From Opitutia bacterium (lineage in GTDB: Bacteria > Verrucomicrobiota > Verrucomicrobiia > Opitutales > Opitutaceae), in contig JACRHT010000016.1 in assembly GCA_016217545.1 (NCBI GenBank), positions 682,001 to 746,000 of the forward strand: a stretch of 64,000 nucleotides of DNA, written 5' to 3'. How positions within the stretch are numbered: position 1 is the first letter of the stretch; each line of letters opens with the position of its first letter. Both the position numbers and the translations under genes were made by a program. The notes beneath the pieces are model-generated. The model made no database searches, was not told where the DNA came from, and worked only from the letters and a program-made list of their open reading frames with translations. This document shows, piece after piece, positions 1-8,922 of this stretch.

Positions 1-726
1 GCTCGGCTGCCACGTGACGTCGAAATGCCGCTCGTAGCCCGTGACCTGCACCGCGCGCGGAGCATCGGGTGCGGGTGCGGCGGCGACCTTGCTGTCCATG
101 ATCACTAAATCGTCAAGGTAGAGCGTGTGCTCGGCGCCGTCGTCGAGACCCTGCGTGAAGATCACCGCAACCGCGTCCTCCATCTTGAACCCGCGATCCG
201 AAGTATCGCGGAAAATCGCCTGGCTGCCGTTCAACTTCATCCGCACCCGCACCCACTGTTTCGCGGGCAGTCGCTCACCGCCGGCCACCAGCGTCTCCGG
301 CGACGCGCCGTAGTTGTTCGCGTCCTGCATCGTGACCCGCGGCGAGTTTTCCGCCGTGAGCTCCGTGTCCGACCAACACCAGAACGCCAGCGTGTCGCCC
401 TGCATCTTCAGCTTCCGCCAATCGCGACCCGGGTCCTTGATCACCGCGTGCCAGGAACCGCCGCTCGCGGATTTCCAGTGCAGCTTCAACGCGTTGGGCG
501 GGCTCACGAACCGCTCCGTCGTCGTCGGCAAGCGCTCGCCGACGCGCTCGATGAAACTCGGCGCCACGACGCCCGCCTCGGAATTGTAGTAGCCGCCGCT
601 CGCGGGGCTGTTGTCATAGATCACATGGAGGTCGTAGTCCGGCAGCGCCGCCGCCACGTTCCCGACCGCTCCGCACACCGCCAGCCACCCTGCGAACATC
701 GCTCTCTGCAAACGTTGGCATTTCAT
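1..726 (-). CDS. Secreted protein, N-terminal part (runs off left edge)
   Basis: The reading frame opens at the ATG at 726 and stays open to base 1, so only about 242 N-terminal residues are present. Residues 1 to about 27 form a signal peptide (basic MKCQR start, hydrophobic core, ending near NVAAA). Residues 30-210 look like an all-beta carbohydrate-binding or laminin-G-like module: Trp-rich strands, a W-x-A-V-I-K-D segment, and 'LYLDDLVI' near the end, typical of ligand-binding beta-sandwiches on secreted glycosidases. It is followed by an Ala/Pro linker and the start of a fibronectin-III-like strand (RAVQVTGYERHFDVTW). The catalytic part, if any, lies outside the window. Likely exported and concerned with polysaccharide, but the family is not established. 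Confidence 0.7.
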   Translation of the reverse strand, partial: MKCQRLQRAMFAGWLAVCGAVGNVAAALPDYDLHVIYDNSPASGGYYNSEAGVVAPSFIERVGERLPTTTERFVSPPNALKLHWKSASGGSWHAVIKDPGRDWRKLKMQGDTLAFWCWSDTELTAENSPRVTMQDANNYGASPETLVAGGERLPAKQWVRVRMKLNGSQAIFRDTSDRGFKMEDAVAVIFTQGLDDGAEHTLYLDDLVIMDSKVAAAPAPDAPRAVQVTGYERHFDVTWQPS

Positions 727-799
727 GGCGCGAACAAAGCACCGCGAGCCGCGAGCGCGAGCCTGAATCCGTTTCCGCTCCGAAATTCCCGCGCGAAAC

Positions 800-1912
800 T
801 CAGAGCGCCGCGCGAACGGCCGACGCCACTCGCGCCACATCCGCGAGCGACAGGCCCGGGTGCAACGGCAGCGAGAGCACCTCGGTGCATGCGCGCTCCG
901 TTTCCGGCCGGGAAACATCCTGCGCGTAACCGGGCTGCCGGTGGATCGGCACCGGATAAAGCACGCCACAGAAAATCCCCCGCGCCTCGAGCGCACCGCG
1001 CAGCGCGTCGCGCAGCGGCGTGCGCACGACGAATTGATGCCACACGTGCTCCCGCCCCGGCGCGACGAACGGCAACCTAACCGCGGCGCCTGCGAGCGAA
1101 TCGACGTAAGCCGCCGCCAGCTGCGCGCGCTGGGCATTTTCCGCCGCGAGACGCGGCAGTCGCGCCCGCAGGATCGCCGCCTGCAACTCGTCGAGCCGGC
1201 TGTTCCGTCCGTGCTCGTCGCTCACGTAGCGCGTGCGCCAGCCGTATTGGCGGAGCAGACGCACGCGTTCGAGCGCGGCGGCGTCGCCGCCGACCACCGC
1301 GCCGCCATCGCCGAGCGCGCCGAGGTTTTTGGTCGGATAAAAACTGAACGCCGCGAGATCGCCCCACGTGCCCGCGTGGCGTCCGCCGACCACGGCACCG
1401 TGCGCCTGCGCGCAATCCTCCACGACCTTCGCGCCGTGCTCCCGCGCCAGCGCCAGAATCGCCGGCATGTCGCACGCCTGACCGTAGAGATGGACCGGCA
1501 CGACCGCCTTGATGGCGCGCGCCGTGTCCGCGCGCAGCGTCGCCGCGAGCGCCGCCGCGTCCATCAGCATCGTGTCCGCCGCGATTTCGACGAAGACCGG
1601 TTCGGCGCCGGTGGCGACGATCGCGGCGGCGGTCGCAGTGACGGTATTGGCCACCGTGGCAACGCGGTCGCCCGGACCGACGCCGAGGGCCCGCAGGGCG
1701 AGTTCGATGGCGTCGGTGCCATTCGCCACGCCCGCGCAACCACTCGCGCCGAGCCACGCGGCGAATTCCGTCTCGAACGCCGCAAGTTCGCGCCCGTGGA
1801 TGTAAGTGCCGCTGTCGAACACGCGCGCGACGGCAGCGTCAATTTCAACCTTGGCGGTGAGATAGCCGGCTTTCGGATCGGCGGAATAGAGGCGGCGCAG
1901 CGCGTCGGACAT
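800..1912 (-). CDS. DegT/DnrJ/EryC1 family sugar aminotransferase
   Basis: A 370-residue PLP enzyme of the family that aminates nucleotide-linked keto-sugars. Seen: the N-terminal 'G.YIHG.EL..FE.EFA..LG' region, the substrate/PLP part 'GVANGTDAIELAL', the PLP-binding 'VVEDCAQAHGA' with its Asp, and the Schiff-base lysine in 'SFYPTKNLGALGDGG'. The C-terminal 'VWHQFVVRT' and 'YPVPIHRQPGY' are also usual for the family, and length is normal. The start at 1912 gives a standard N-terminus; longer frames upstream run through the preceding gene. It begins 8 bases after the stop of the epimerase gene, so the two are probably co-transcribed for synthesis of an amino-sugar for surface polysaccharide. 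The exact sugar cannot be read from sequence. Confidence 0.9.
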   Translation of the reverse strand: MSDALRRLYSADPKAGYLTAKVEIDAAVARVFDSGTYIHGRELAAFETEFAAWLGASGCAGVANGTDAIELALRALGVGPGDRVATVANTVTATAAAIVATGAEPVFVEIAADTMLMDAAALAATLRADTARAIKAVVPVHLYGQACDMPAILALAREHGAKVVEDCAQAHGAVVGGRHAGTWGDLAAFSFYPTKNLGALGDGGAVVGGDAAALERVRLLRQYGWRTRYVSDEHGRNSRLDELQAAILRARLPRLAAENAQRAQLAAAYVDSLAGAAVRLPFVAPGREHVWHQFVVRTPLRDALRGALEARGIFCGVLYPVPIHRQPGYAQDVSRPETERACTEVLSLPLHPGLSLADVARVASAVRAAL

Positions 1913-1920
1913 GGTTGGGC

Positions 1921-2952
1921 TCAAAGCTGAATTTCCCGCAGCCAACCCGCCTGTTCGCGGTGCCACGCCACGGTGCGACGGAAACCCTCCTCGACCGAAA
2001 CCTGCGGCTTCCAGCCGAAAAGGCGGTCCGCCTTCGCGATGTCCGCCCAAGTCTCCTTCATGTCGGCGGCATGCGGCGGCTTGCCGGCGAGGGTCGCTTT
2101 CCGCCCGAGTGCAGACTCGATGAACCCGATGATCGTGTGCAGATTCACGGGATTGTTGCCGCCGCCGAGGTTGACGATCTCGTAGCCGACCGGCCGCGCC
2201 GCGAGGATGGTGCCGCGCGCGATATCGTCGACGAACGTGAAATCGCGCGCCTGCGTGCCATCGCCGAAAAGCTCGATCGGCTGGCCGCGCGCGATCCATT
2301 CGATGAACCGGAACGGCGCCATGTCCGGCCGGCCCGCGGGCCCGAACACCGTGAAGTAACGCACCACCGTCGTATCGATCCCGTAGAGCTTGTGATATGT
2401 GTAGGCCATCACCTCCGCCGCCTTCTTGGTCGCCGCGTAAGGCGAGAGCGGCGTGTTGACCGGCTGGTCCTCGGTGAACGGCATCGGACACCCCGCGTAG
2501 AGCGACGAGGTCGAGGCGAGCACCTGCTTTTTCACCCCGTGCCGCCGCATCGCCTCCATGACATTCAGCGTGCCGTGCGCGTTGGTGGAGAGATAGACGT
2601 GCGGGTTCTCGAGGCTGTAACGCACACCGGCGCGCGCCGCCAAATTGAAGACCGCATCGAACTTGAACTCGGCAAACAACGCCTTGAGCGCGGGCATGTC
2701 CTCAAGATCGAGCGCGCGAAATACAAAACGCCCCTTCTGCACCGCGCGCCCCGCGTAGCGCGACTGGCGCGCCGCGCCCGGCGCGAATCCCTCCGCTTCG
2801 CCGAGGAGCCGCGCGAGCCGGTAATCCTTGAGGCGTGGGTCGTAGTAGTCGTTCAGGTTGTCCACTCCGACGACGGTGTGCCCCGCCGCGAGAAGCTGCT
2901 CGCAGACATGGGAGGCAATGAAACCCGCCGCACCGGTGACCAAGTGGATCAT
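1921..2952 (-). CDS. NAD-dependent nucleotide-sugar epimerase (UDP-glucuronate 4-epimerase type)
   Basis: A 343-residue extended short-chain dehydrogenase. The Rossmann motif is TGAAGFIASH near the N-terminus (third Gly replaced by Ala), followed by 'VDNLNDYYDPRLK', a signature of UDP-glucuronate 4-epimerases. The catalytic Ser-Tyr-Lys set is present (STSSLYAG, then SPYAATKKAAE). Likely reaction: UDP-glucuronate to UDP-galacturonate. I chose the ATG at 2952 (MIHLVTGAAG) over one 30 bases upstream because it places the Rossmann strand at the usual distance. It lies upstream of the aminotransferase gene in a probable two-gene unit for nucleotide-sugar synthesis. Confidence 0.88.
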   Translation of the reverse strand: MIHLVTGAAGFIASHVCEQLLAAGHTVVGVDNLNDYYDPRLKDYRLARLLGEAEGFAPGAARQSRYAGRAVQKGRFVFRALDLEDMPALKALFAEFKFDAVFNLAARAGVRYSLENPHVYLSTNAHGTLNVMEAMRRHGVKKQVLASTSSLYAGCPMPFTEDQPVNTPLSPYAATKKAAEVMAYTYHKLYGIDTTVVRYFTVFGPAGRPDMAPFRFIEWIARGQPIELFGDGTQARDFTFVDDIARGTILAARPVGYEIVNLGGGNNPVNLHTIIGFIESALGRKATLAGKPPHAADMKETWADIAKADRLFGWKPQVSVEEGFRRTVAWHREQAGWLREIQL

Positions 2953-3089
2953 CGCGCGCAGCTTGGTCATCGCCGCAATCAACTACAAGCCCGCGTGAGC
3001 CGCTGCCCTTCCGTGGACTCGCCGCGACTGCGCAACGCAGCCGGCCGGCACGCAAGACAGCGCAACCGCAGAGATCTCGTGCCGAAGCC

Positions 3090-4853
3090 CTACCGGCGCC
3101 GCGCCACCAGATACGCCTGCACTTCCGCCAGCGAACGCGTGTTGATCACCTGCTCGCGTATCAGCCAGCCCTTCCGCGCGGCGGCGACGCCGGCCTTGAA
3201 CCACTGCAACTGGTCGGTCGAGTGCGCGTCGGGATTGATGCTCGTCAGCAAACCGCGCGCCGCGGCGCGCCGCCACAGCCGCCAATCCATGTCGAGGCGC
3301 CACGGACTCGCGTTGAGTTCGATGATGACGCCGTTCGCGATCGCCGCGTCGATGACCTTCTCGGCGTCGACGTCGTAGCCCGGCCGCTCCAGCAGAATGC
3401 GGCCCGTGAGGTGGCCGAGCATCGTCACGTGCGGATTCTCAATCGCACGGATGATGCGCGCCGTCATTTCCTCGCGGCCCTGCTTGAACGACGAGTGCAC
3501 CGACACGACCACGTAATCCAGCGTCGCGAGCACCTCGTTCGGAAAGTCGAGCCGCCCGTCCGGCAGGATGTCGACCTCGCTGCCCGCGAAGACGTGCGTC
3601 GTGAATTTCTTCGCCGTGTTCAGTTTACGGATCGCCGCGACCTGCGCCGCGAGCCGCGCCTCGTCGAGGCCGCGCGCCTGGAAACTGGCCTTCGAGTGAT
3701 CCGCGATGCCGAGATAATCCCAACCGAGCTCCTGCGCCGCACGGACCATTTCCTCGAGCGTGTTGTGCCCGTCCGATTCGGTGGTGTGGTTGTGAAACAC
3801 GCCGCGCAAGTCGCCCTCCTCGAGCAACCGCGGCAGCGGCCCCGCTTCGGCGGCTTCGATCTCGCCGAGACCTTCGCGCAGCTCCGGCGAAATGAAATTC
3901 AATCCCAGCGCGCGGAACAGCTGCTCCTCCGTCTTGATCTCGGTCTTCCGCCCGCGCTCCTCCGCCTTCTGCTTCGCGGTCCCCTCGCCTTCCGCCGGCA
4001 CGAGCCCCCACTCGCTCATGCTCAGCCCGCGCTGCAACGCGCGACCGCGCATCTGGACATTGTGGTCCTTCGAGCCGGTGAAATGGTGCAGCGCAAACAC
4101 GAACTGCTCCGGCGGCACGAGCCGCAAATCCGCCTGGATGCCCGAGTGCAGCCGCACGCTGGCCTTCGTCTCGCCGTGCGCCGTGACCTCCTTCACCACG
4201 GGCAACTTCACGAACCAATCCACCACCGGCTGCGGCTCCCGCGTCGCGACCAGAAAATCCAGATCGCCCACCGTCTCGAGCCGGCGCCGCAAGCTCCCCG
4301 CATGCTCCGCCTGCTCCACCTGCGGCAGTGCGCGCAGGCCGGCCAGAATCGGCTCCGCGACCTCCCAGGCCTCCAGCCAGACATGTCGCTTTCCATAGGC
4401 GGCGCGGTTGGCGATGCCCTCGAGAATCTTCGCCTGGGTCTTATCGCCGAAACCCGCCAGCGCCGCGACCTTGCCGGCCTTGCAGCCTTCCTCGAGCTTC
4501 GCGATCGAGTCGATGCCGAGCTGCTCGTGCAGCGCCTTGATCTTCTTCGGCCCGACGCCGGGAATTTCCAACAGCTCCACCAAACCGGGCGGCAACGACG
4601 CCTTCAGTTTCTCGTGGAACTCCAACTTTCCCGTTGCGTGCAGCTCGCCGACTTTTTGCGCGAGCGCCTCGCCGATGCCTTTGACTTCATCGAGCGTCCC
4701 GGCCGCGACGCGCGCGGCGATTTCCTCCTCGCTCATCGACTCGATCAGACGCGCGCCGCTCGCATACGCGCGAATCTTGAACGGATTCTCGCCCTTCAAC
4801 TCGAGCAGCGTGGCGATGTCAGTGAGGACGGCGGCGATCTCGGCTTTCTTCAT
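3090..4853 (-). CDS. polX: Family X DNA polymerase with PHP domain (PolX)
   Basis: A 587-residue protein of usual bacterial PolX length. Order: N-terminal 8-kDa-like helix-hairpin-helix region (residues 1-80), a second HhH '[14 protein letters not shown]' (about 93-107), and the polymerase-beta nucleotidyltransferase palm. The palm shows 'AGSLRRR' and the metal-binding DLD at about 197-199, with a third Asp in 'QADLRLV' near 242. A C-terminal PHP phosphoesterase domain starts at about 350 with '[13 protein letters not shown]' and 'GIADHSKAS'. Known PolX proteins fill short gaps in base-excision repair, and the PHP domain gives 3'-5' exonuclease and AP-endonuclease activities. The start [10 protein letters not shown] at 4853 matches family N-termini; an in-frame extension to 5099 overlaps the next gene and is unlikely. 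Confidence 0.95.
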   Translation of the reverse strand: MKKAEIAAVLTDIATLLELKGENPFKIRAYASGARLIESMSEEEIAARVAAGTLDEVKGIGEALAQKVGELHATGKLEFHEKLKASLPPGLVELLEIPGVGPKKIKALHEQLGIDSIAKLEEGCKAGKVAALAGFGDKTQAKILEGIANRAAYGKRHVWLEAWEVAEPILAGLRALPQVEQAEHAGSLRRRLETVGDLDFLVATREPQPVVDWFVKLPVVKEVTAHGETKASVRLHSGIQADLRLVPPEQFVFALHHFTGSKDHNVQMRGRALQRGLSMSEWGLVPAEGEGTAKQKAEERGRKTEIKTEEQLFRALGLNFISPELREGLGEIEAAEAGPLPRLLEEGDLRGVFHNHTTESDGHNTLEEMVRAAQELGWDYLGIADHSKASFQARGLDEARLAAQVAAIRKLNTAKKFTTHVFAGSEVDILPDGRLDFPNEVLATLDYVVVSVHSSFKQGREEMTARIIRAIENPHVTMLGHLTGRILLERPGYDVDAEKVIDAAIANGVIIELNASPWRLDMDWRLWRRAAARGLLTSINPDAHSTDQLQWFKAGVAAARKGWLIREQVINTRSLAEVQAYLVARRR

Positions 4854-4876
4854 CGTGGAAATTCGGAGCCGAAAAC

Positions 4877-6124
4877 CTACGCAGACGACCGACCCGCGCC
4901 AGCGAGAAGCGATGTCTCGGCCAAAGCGCGAAGCTCCACGCGGTTCAGCTTCCCCGCTTCGCTCTGCGGCCAGCGCGACAGAGCGACGTAGTCCTTGGGA
5001 CGCTGCGCGGGCGACAACTCCCGCAGCGCCGCCGCTCGCGCCCGCTCGAGATCGAACTCCGCGTGCGCCGCGTAAACGGCCACCACGCGCTCGCCCCACT
5101 CGCGATCCGGCACGCCGACGACGGCGAGTTGCGCGGTCCCGGTCGCGGATTTCAGCACCGCCTCCACCGCGAGCGGCTGCACTTTCTCTCCACCGGAAAT
5201 GATGACCGCATCCCTCCGCCCGAGCACGTGGAGGCGACGCGCGCCGTCGAAGCGCCCGACATCCGCCGTCTCGAACATCTTCCGCTCGTGCCGCCAGTCG
5301 GGGTAGTAGCCGCGAAAAAGCGAACGCCCGCTCACGCAGATCGCGCCATCCTCACCGAGCACGACGCGCGCATGCGGCAGCACCGTTCCCGAGCTGCGCT
5401 CGCCGCGCGCGAATTCCTCCGGCCGCAGCGCCGCGACCATCGCCGCCGTCTCGGTCATGCCGTAGCTGAGCGACAGCGCCACGCGAGCCTCGGCCGCGCG
5501 CTCGAGCAACTCCGGCCACGCCGGCGCGCCGCCGAGGAACACGATGCGGAAACTGCGCAGCCATTCCGCCGCCGCGGGATCGCGCAACAGCCGCTCGAGC
5601 TGCGTCGGCACGAGCGACAGCACCCAACCGTCTGCGCGCGCCGGCAAATCCGGCCGCAGACCCGCTTCGATTTCCTTCCAGCTGCCCGGGACGAATTCGC
5701 CCCCGGTCGTCGCACAGCGCATCCACGCCATGAAGCCGCTGACGTGGTAAAGCGGCAGCAGCCCCAGCGCATTCACGCGCGCGAGACCGAAGTGTTGCGT
5801 GAAGCCCTTCACCGCCGCGGCGATGGTGTAGCTGTCGTGCCGCGCGAACTTCAACCGTCCCGATGAGCCGCCCGTCGGAATCATGAGCCAGCCGAGCCCG
5901 AGTTGCGCCTTCGTGTTTTCTCTCGACGCAAGCGGCAACTGCTCGAACGCCGCGCGTTGCGCGGCGCTCCACGCCGGGTTGCCCAGGAAAACTTCGCCCT
6001 CGCCGGCCGCCGCGCGCGCGAATTCCGCCCGAAACGCCGCGGCGTCCGGCGCCGCGATGAGCACCCGTTCCCCTGCCGAAGGCGACTCCGCGCCGAGCAG
6101 ACGCGCTAGCTCGCGGCGTTCCAT
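4877..6124 (-). CDS. menE: O-succinylbenzoate-CoA ligase-like adenylating enzyme
   Basis: A 415-residue ANL-superfamily ligase, short like MenE. Seen: the phosphate-binding loop '[14 protein letters not shown]' (about residue 88), '[13 protein letters not shown]', '[15 protein letters not shown]' (adenine motif), 'YYPDW', the hinge-region motif '[16 protein letters not shown]', and the catalytic-lysine region '[21 protein letters not shown]'. MenE joins CoA to o-succinylbenzoate in menaquinone synthesis. The assignment rests on the family plus its overlap (19 bases) with the upstream menC gene. menB, menD and menF are not in this window. Confidence 0.88.
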   Translation of the reverse strand: MERRELARLLGAESPSAGERVLIAAPDAAAFRAEFARAAAGEGEVFLGNPAWSAAQRAAFEQLPLASRENTKAQLGLGWLMIPTGGSSGRLKFARHDSYTIAAAVKGFTQHFGLARVNALGLLPLYHVSGFMAWMRCATTGGEFVPGSWKEIEAGLRPDLPARADGWVLSLVPTQLERLLRDPAAAEWLRSFRIVFLGGAPAWPELLERAAEARVALSLSYGMTETAAMVAALRPEEFARGERSSGTVLPHARVVLGEDGAICVSGRSLFRGYYPDWRHERKMFETADVGRFDGARRLHVLGRRDAVIISGGEKVQPLAVEAVLKSATGTAQLAVVGVPDREWGERVVAVYAAHAEFDLERARAAALRELSPAQRPKDYVALSRWPQSEAGKLNRVELRALAETSLLAGAGRSSA

Positions 6125-7098
6125 AGTGACTCCGGATTCACGTGCGCGCCCCACGACGCGTCGAGCAGCGGCCCCACCGCCGGGCCGTCCCACAGCGGAT
6201 CGCCGAAAATCTCACCGACGCCGAAGCCCAGCGGGCGCACCGTCAGCTTCTGGGCAAACGCCGCGCGGAGGATTTGCGCGCGCGCCAGCGCCGACTCGAT
6301 CGCGCTCGAAAGCACGAGATCGGGTTTCGTCTCGTGCGCCCACACCACGAGTTCGTCGAGCGGCCCGGCGAGCGCCGGTTTGATCACGAACACCCCCGGC
6401 CAGCCGCGCGCCTGCCACTCGCGCGCGGCGGAGAGGCCCGTGACGGACTCGTCGAGCGCGAGCTTCACTGGATAATCCGTCGCGAGCCCGAGCAGCGTAT
6501 CGGCGTTCATCACCGGTTGCTCGACGAATTCGATCGGGCGCTCCGCGCAAAACTCCAACCAGCGCGTCGCATCGCGGTTCGACCAGCCGCCGTTGGCGTC
6601 GAGCCGGAGCTTCGCGTAGCTCGGAAGTCGCGCGAGCAAATCGTCGAGCAGCGGCAGCTCCTCCTCCGGGCGCGCCACGCCGACCTTCCACTTGAAGGCG
6701 AGGAAACCCGCCTCGAGTTTCGCCTCGAGCGCCGCCAGCACCGCCTTGCCCGCCGGAAGCAGCGCCGCCACCGGCAACCGCTCGCCGTTTGGTTTTGCCG
6801 GCAACTCGTGCGCGAGCAGCGCGGCCAGCGCGAAACGCACGCACGTCATCCGCTCCGGCACGTCCGAGACCGCGCTCGCCGTCAGCGTGTCACCGAGACG
6901 CGCGCAAGCCTCCCGTGCTTCCGCCAGCGTCTCCGTGCCGAAATCCGGCAGCGGCGCCACCTCGCCGTAGTGCACGGCACCGTCCGCGCCCTCGGCCCGG
7001 AGCAGGATCCCCTCGCGCTCGCTCCACAGCCCGTGCGCCGTGCGCAGCGGAGTGCGCAAGGGGCGCCGATACACGCGATGATTGAACCGCAGGGACAT
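6106..7098 (-). CDS. menC: o-Succinylbenzoate synthase (enolase superfamily)
   Basis: A 330-residue enolase-superfamily dehydratase. The MenC barrel set is visible: Lys-x-Lys in 'FKWKVG', Asp in 'LRLDANGGW', Glu in 'EFVEQPV', Asp-Glu in 'LALDES', and the C-terminal lysine in 'VFVIKPALAG'. It dehydrates SHCHC to o-succinylbenzoate in the menaquinone pathway. The start ATG at 7098 (MSLRFNHRVY) gives the typical N-terminus; an in-frame longer form to 7188 would overlap the divergent guaB start. It heads a menC-menE pair whose genes overlap by 19 bases, suggesting translational coupling. Only 88 bases separate it from guaB, so that gap must hold both promoters. Confidence 0.9.
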   Translation of the reverse strand: MSLRFNHRVYRRPLRTPLRTAHGLWSEREGILLRAEGADGAVHYGEVAPLPDFGTETLAEAREACARLGDTLTASAVSDVPERMTCVRFALAALLAHELPAKPNGERLPVAALLPAGKAVLAALEAKLEAGFLAFKWKVGVARPEEELPLLDDLLARLPSYAKLRLDANGGWSNRDATRWLEFCAERPIEFVEQPVMNADTLLGLATDYPVKLALDESVTGLSAAREWQARGWPGVFVIKPALAGPLDELVVWAHETKPDLVLSSAIESALARAQILRAAFAQKLTVRPLGFGVGEIFGDPLWDGPAVGPLLDASWGAHVNPESLWNAAS

Positions 7099-7186
7099 CC
7101 CCGCCAAGGAAGACGGCGAAGACGCACTTGGCAAAGTTTCTCGTTGAGGTTCCGACAGGCCGGAGTATTTCGCTAACGGCAACACC

Positions 7187-8749
7187 ATGACGAAGTCTGT
7201 TGCCGACGAATCCGATTTCTACCTGCCGGCCGAGCGATTTTTCGCCGCCCATGCTCCGAGTGCGCTGACCTACGACGACGTGTCGCTCGCCACGCTGTTC
7301 AGCGACATCCTGCCGAAGGACGCAGACACCTCGACCTCGCTCGCCGACGGCCTGCGCCTGCAGATCCCGATCATCTCGTCCGACATGGACACCGTCACCG
7401 AGTCTCGCATGGCGATCTCGATGGCGCTGAACGGCGGCATCGGCCTCATTCACTACAACCTCCCGGCCAAGGACCAGATCAAGGAAGTCGCGCGCGTGAA
7501 GCGCCACGTGCACGGTCTCATCCAGGATCCGATCACCGTCCAGCCCGACGCGACCATCGCGGACGTGCTCCAAATGATCGAGCAGCGTCGATTCGATTTC
7601 CGCACCTTCCCCGTCGTTGAAGAAAGCGGCAAACTCGCCGGCCTGCTCTCCGGCAACCTCGTCAAGGAGCGCTACAAGTCCAAGAAGGTCGCGGACGTGA
7701 TGACGCCGCGCAAACAGCTAGTCACGGTGCAGGAAAAAGCGCTCGGCGCTGACCCGATCAAGGAAGCGGACAAGTTCTTCACCGAGCACGTCGGCATTCA
7801 CAAAATTCTCGTTGTCGACACTCAGGACCGCCTCCGCGGCCTCGTCACCAGCTCCGACGTCGAACGCATCACTTCCGAAGCCAAGTCCCGCCGCAAGCCT
7901 GCGCGCGACTCGCAATTCCGCCTCGTCGTCGGCGCCGCCGTCTCTCCGATCCGCAAGCCCAACGGCGAGCTCGACCGCGACAAGGTCATCGCCCACGTCG
8001 GCGCGCTCGTCGAGGAGGCGGTCGACTGCGTCGCCGTTTCCACCGCGCACGGCCACACCGCCGGTGTGGGCGACGTCGTGCGCCTCATCCGCGGCGCGTT
8101 CCCCGCCCTGCCCATCATCGCCGGCAACGTCACGAGCGGCAGCGGCGTGGAGTTCCTCGCCGATTGCGGCGCGAACGCCATCAAGATTGGCCAGGGCCCC
8201 GGCTCGATTTGCACGACGCGTGTCGTCGCCGGCGTCGGCATCCCGCAACTCACCGCGCTCCACGTCGCCGGCCGCGGCGCCGCAAAGAAAGGCGTCAAAC
8301 TCATCGCCGACGGCGGCATCACGAAGTCCGGCGATATCGTGAAGGCGCTCACGCTCGCCGACGCCGTCATCCTCGGCGGCTTGCTCGCCGGTTGCCGCGA
8401 GGCGCCCGGCGAAATCATGGAGATCTCCGGCAAGCTCTATAAGCAATACCGCGGCATGGGCAGCCACGCCGCGATGAAGGCCGGCTCCGCCGCGCGCTAC
8501 GGCCACGACAAGAACGACACCGTGCGCAAGGTCGCCGCCGAAGGCATCGAGGCGCTCAAGGAAGTTTCCGGCTCCGTCGACGACGTGCTCAACACCCTCA
8601 TCGGCGGCGTCCAATCCGGCATGGGCTATCTCGGCGCCAAGACACTCCCCGACCTCCGCGCCAAAGCGCGCTACGTCCGCGTAACGCCGGCCGGCCAAAA
8701 AGAAGCCGCCCCGCACGACGTGATCGAAGTCGCGACGCGCAAGGGCTGA
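7187..8749 (+). CDS. guaB: Inosine-5'-monophosphate dehydrogenase
   Basis: A 520-residue IMP dehydrogenase making XMP from IMP in guanine nucleotide synthesis, in the cytosol. Seen: 'LTYDDVSL' and '[13 protein letters not shown]' at the barrel start, two CBS domains inserted at about residues 105-230, and the catalytic loop 'GPGSICTTR' with the nucleophile Cys at about residue 342. The downstream '[16 protein letters not shown]' (IMP phosphate binding) and '[14 protein letters not shown]' region corresponding to the flap are also present. It is slightly longer than the usual 480-500 residues because of an extended N-terminus. The start has no Shine-Dalgarno-like sequence (upstream bases GCTAACGGCAACACC). 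It is transcribed alone, divergently from menC. Confidence 0.96.
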   Translation: MTKSVADESDFYLPAERFFAAHAPSALTYDDVSLATLFSDILPKDADTSTSLADGLRLQIPIISSDMDTVTESRMAISMALNGGIGLIHYNLPAKDQIKEVARVKRHVHGLIQDPITVQPDATIADVLQMIEQRRFDFRTFPVVEESGKLAGLLSGNLVKERYKSKKVADVMTPRKQLVTVQEKALGADPIKEADKFFTEHVGIHKILVVDTQDRLRGLVTSSDVERITSEAKSRRKPARDSQFRLVVGAAVSPIRKPNGELDRDKVIAHVGALVEEAVDCVAVSTAHGHTAGVGDVVRLIRGAFPALPIIAGNVTSGSGVEFLADCGANAIKIGQGPGSICTTRVVAGVGIPQLTALHVAGRGAAKKGVKLIADGGITKSGDIVKALTLADAVILGGLLAGCREAPGEIMEISGKLYKQYRGMGSHAAMKAGSAARYGHDKNDTVRKVAAEGIEALKEVSGSVDDVLNTLIGGVQSGMGYLGAKTLPDLRAKARYVRVTPAGQKEAAPHDVIEVATRKG

Positions 8750-8922
8750 TCAACTCCGCGGCCGGCGCCCGCTCGCTCACACGCCGCAACGAAACGCGCT
8801 GCGCGCTCAACGTCTCGCGTGATCGCTCCCCGGGGAATTTCGCGTTGCGCCGCGCGGCGGCGGCGCGAGAGATTTCCCACGCGCAGTCCGGCGGGGCCAA
8901 GCAGGACGAAACGCGTCCTTCC

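Noticed and set aside
4854-5099. N-terminal extension of PolX
   Set aside because: The extra 82 codons are Arg/Gly/Ala-rich, overlap the menE 3' end and do not match PolX proteins.
6106-6124. menC-menE overlap as a frameshift
   Set aside because: Both proteins have complete termini; a 19-base overlap is ordinary coupling.
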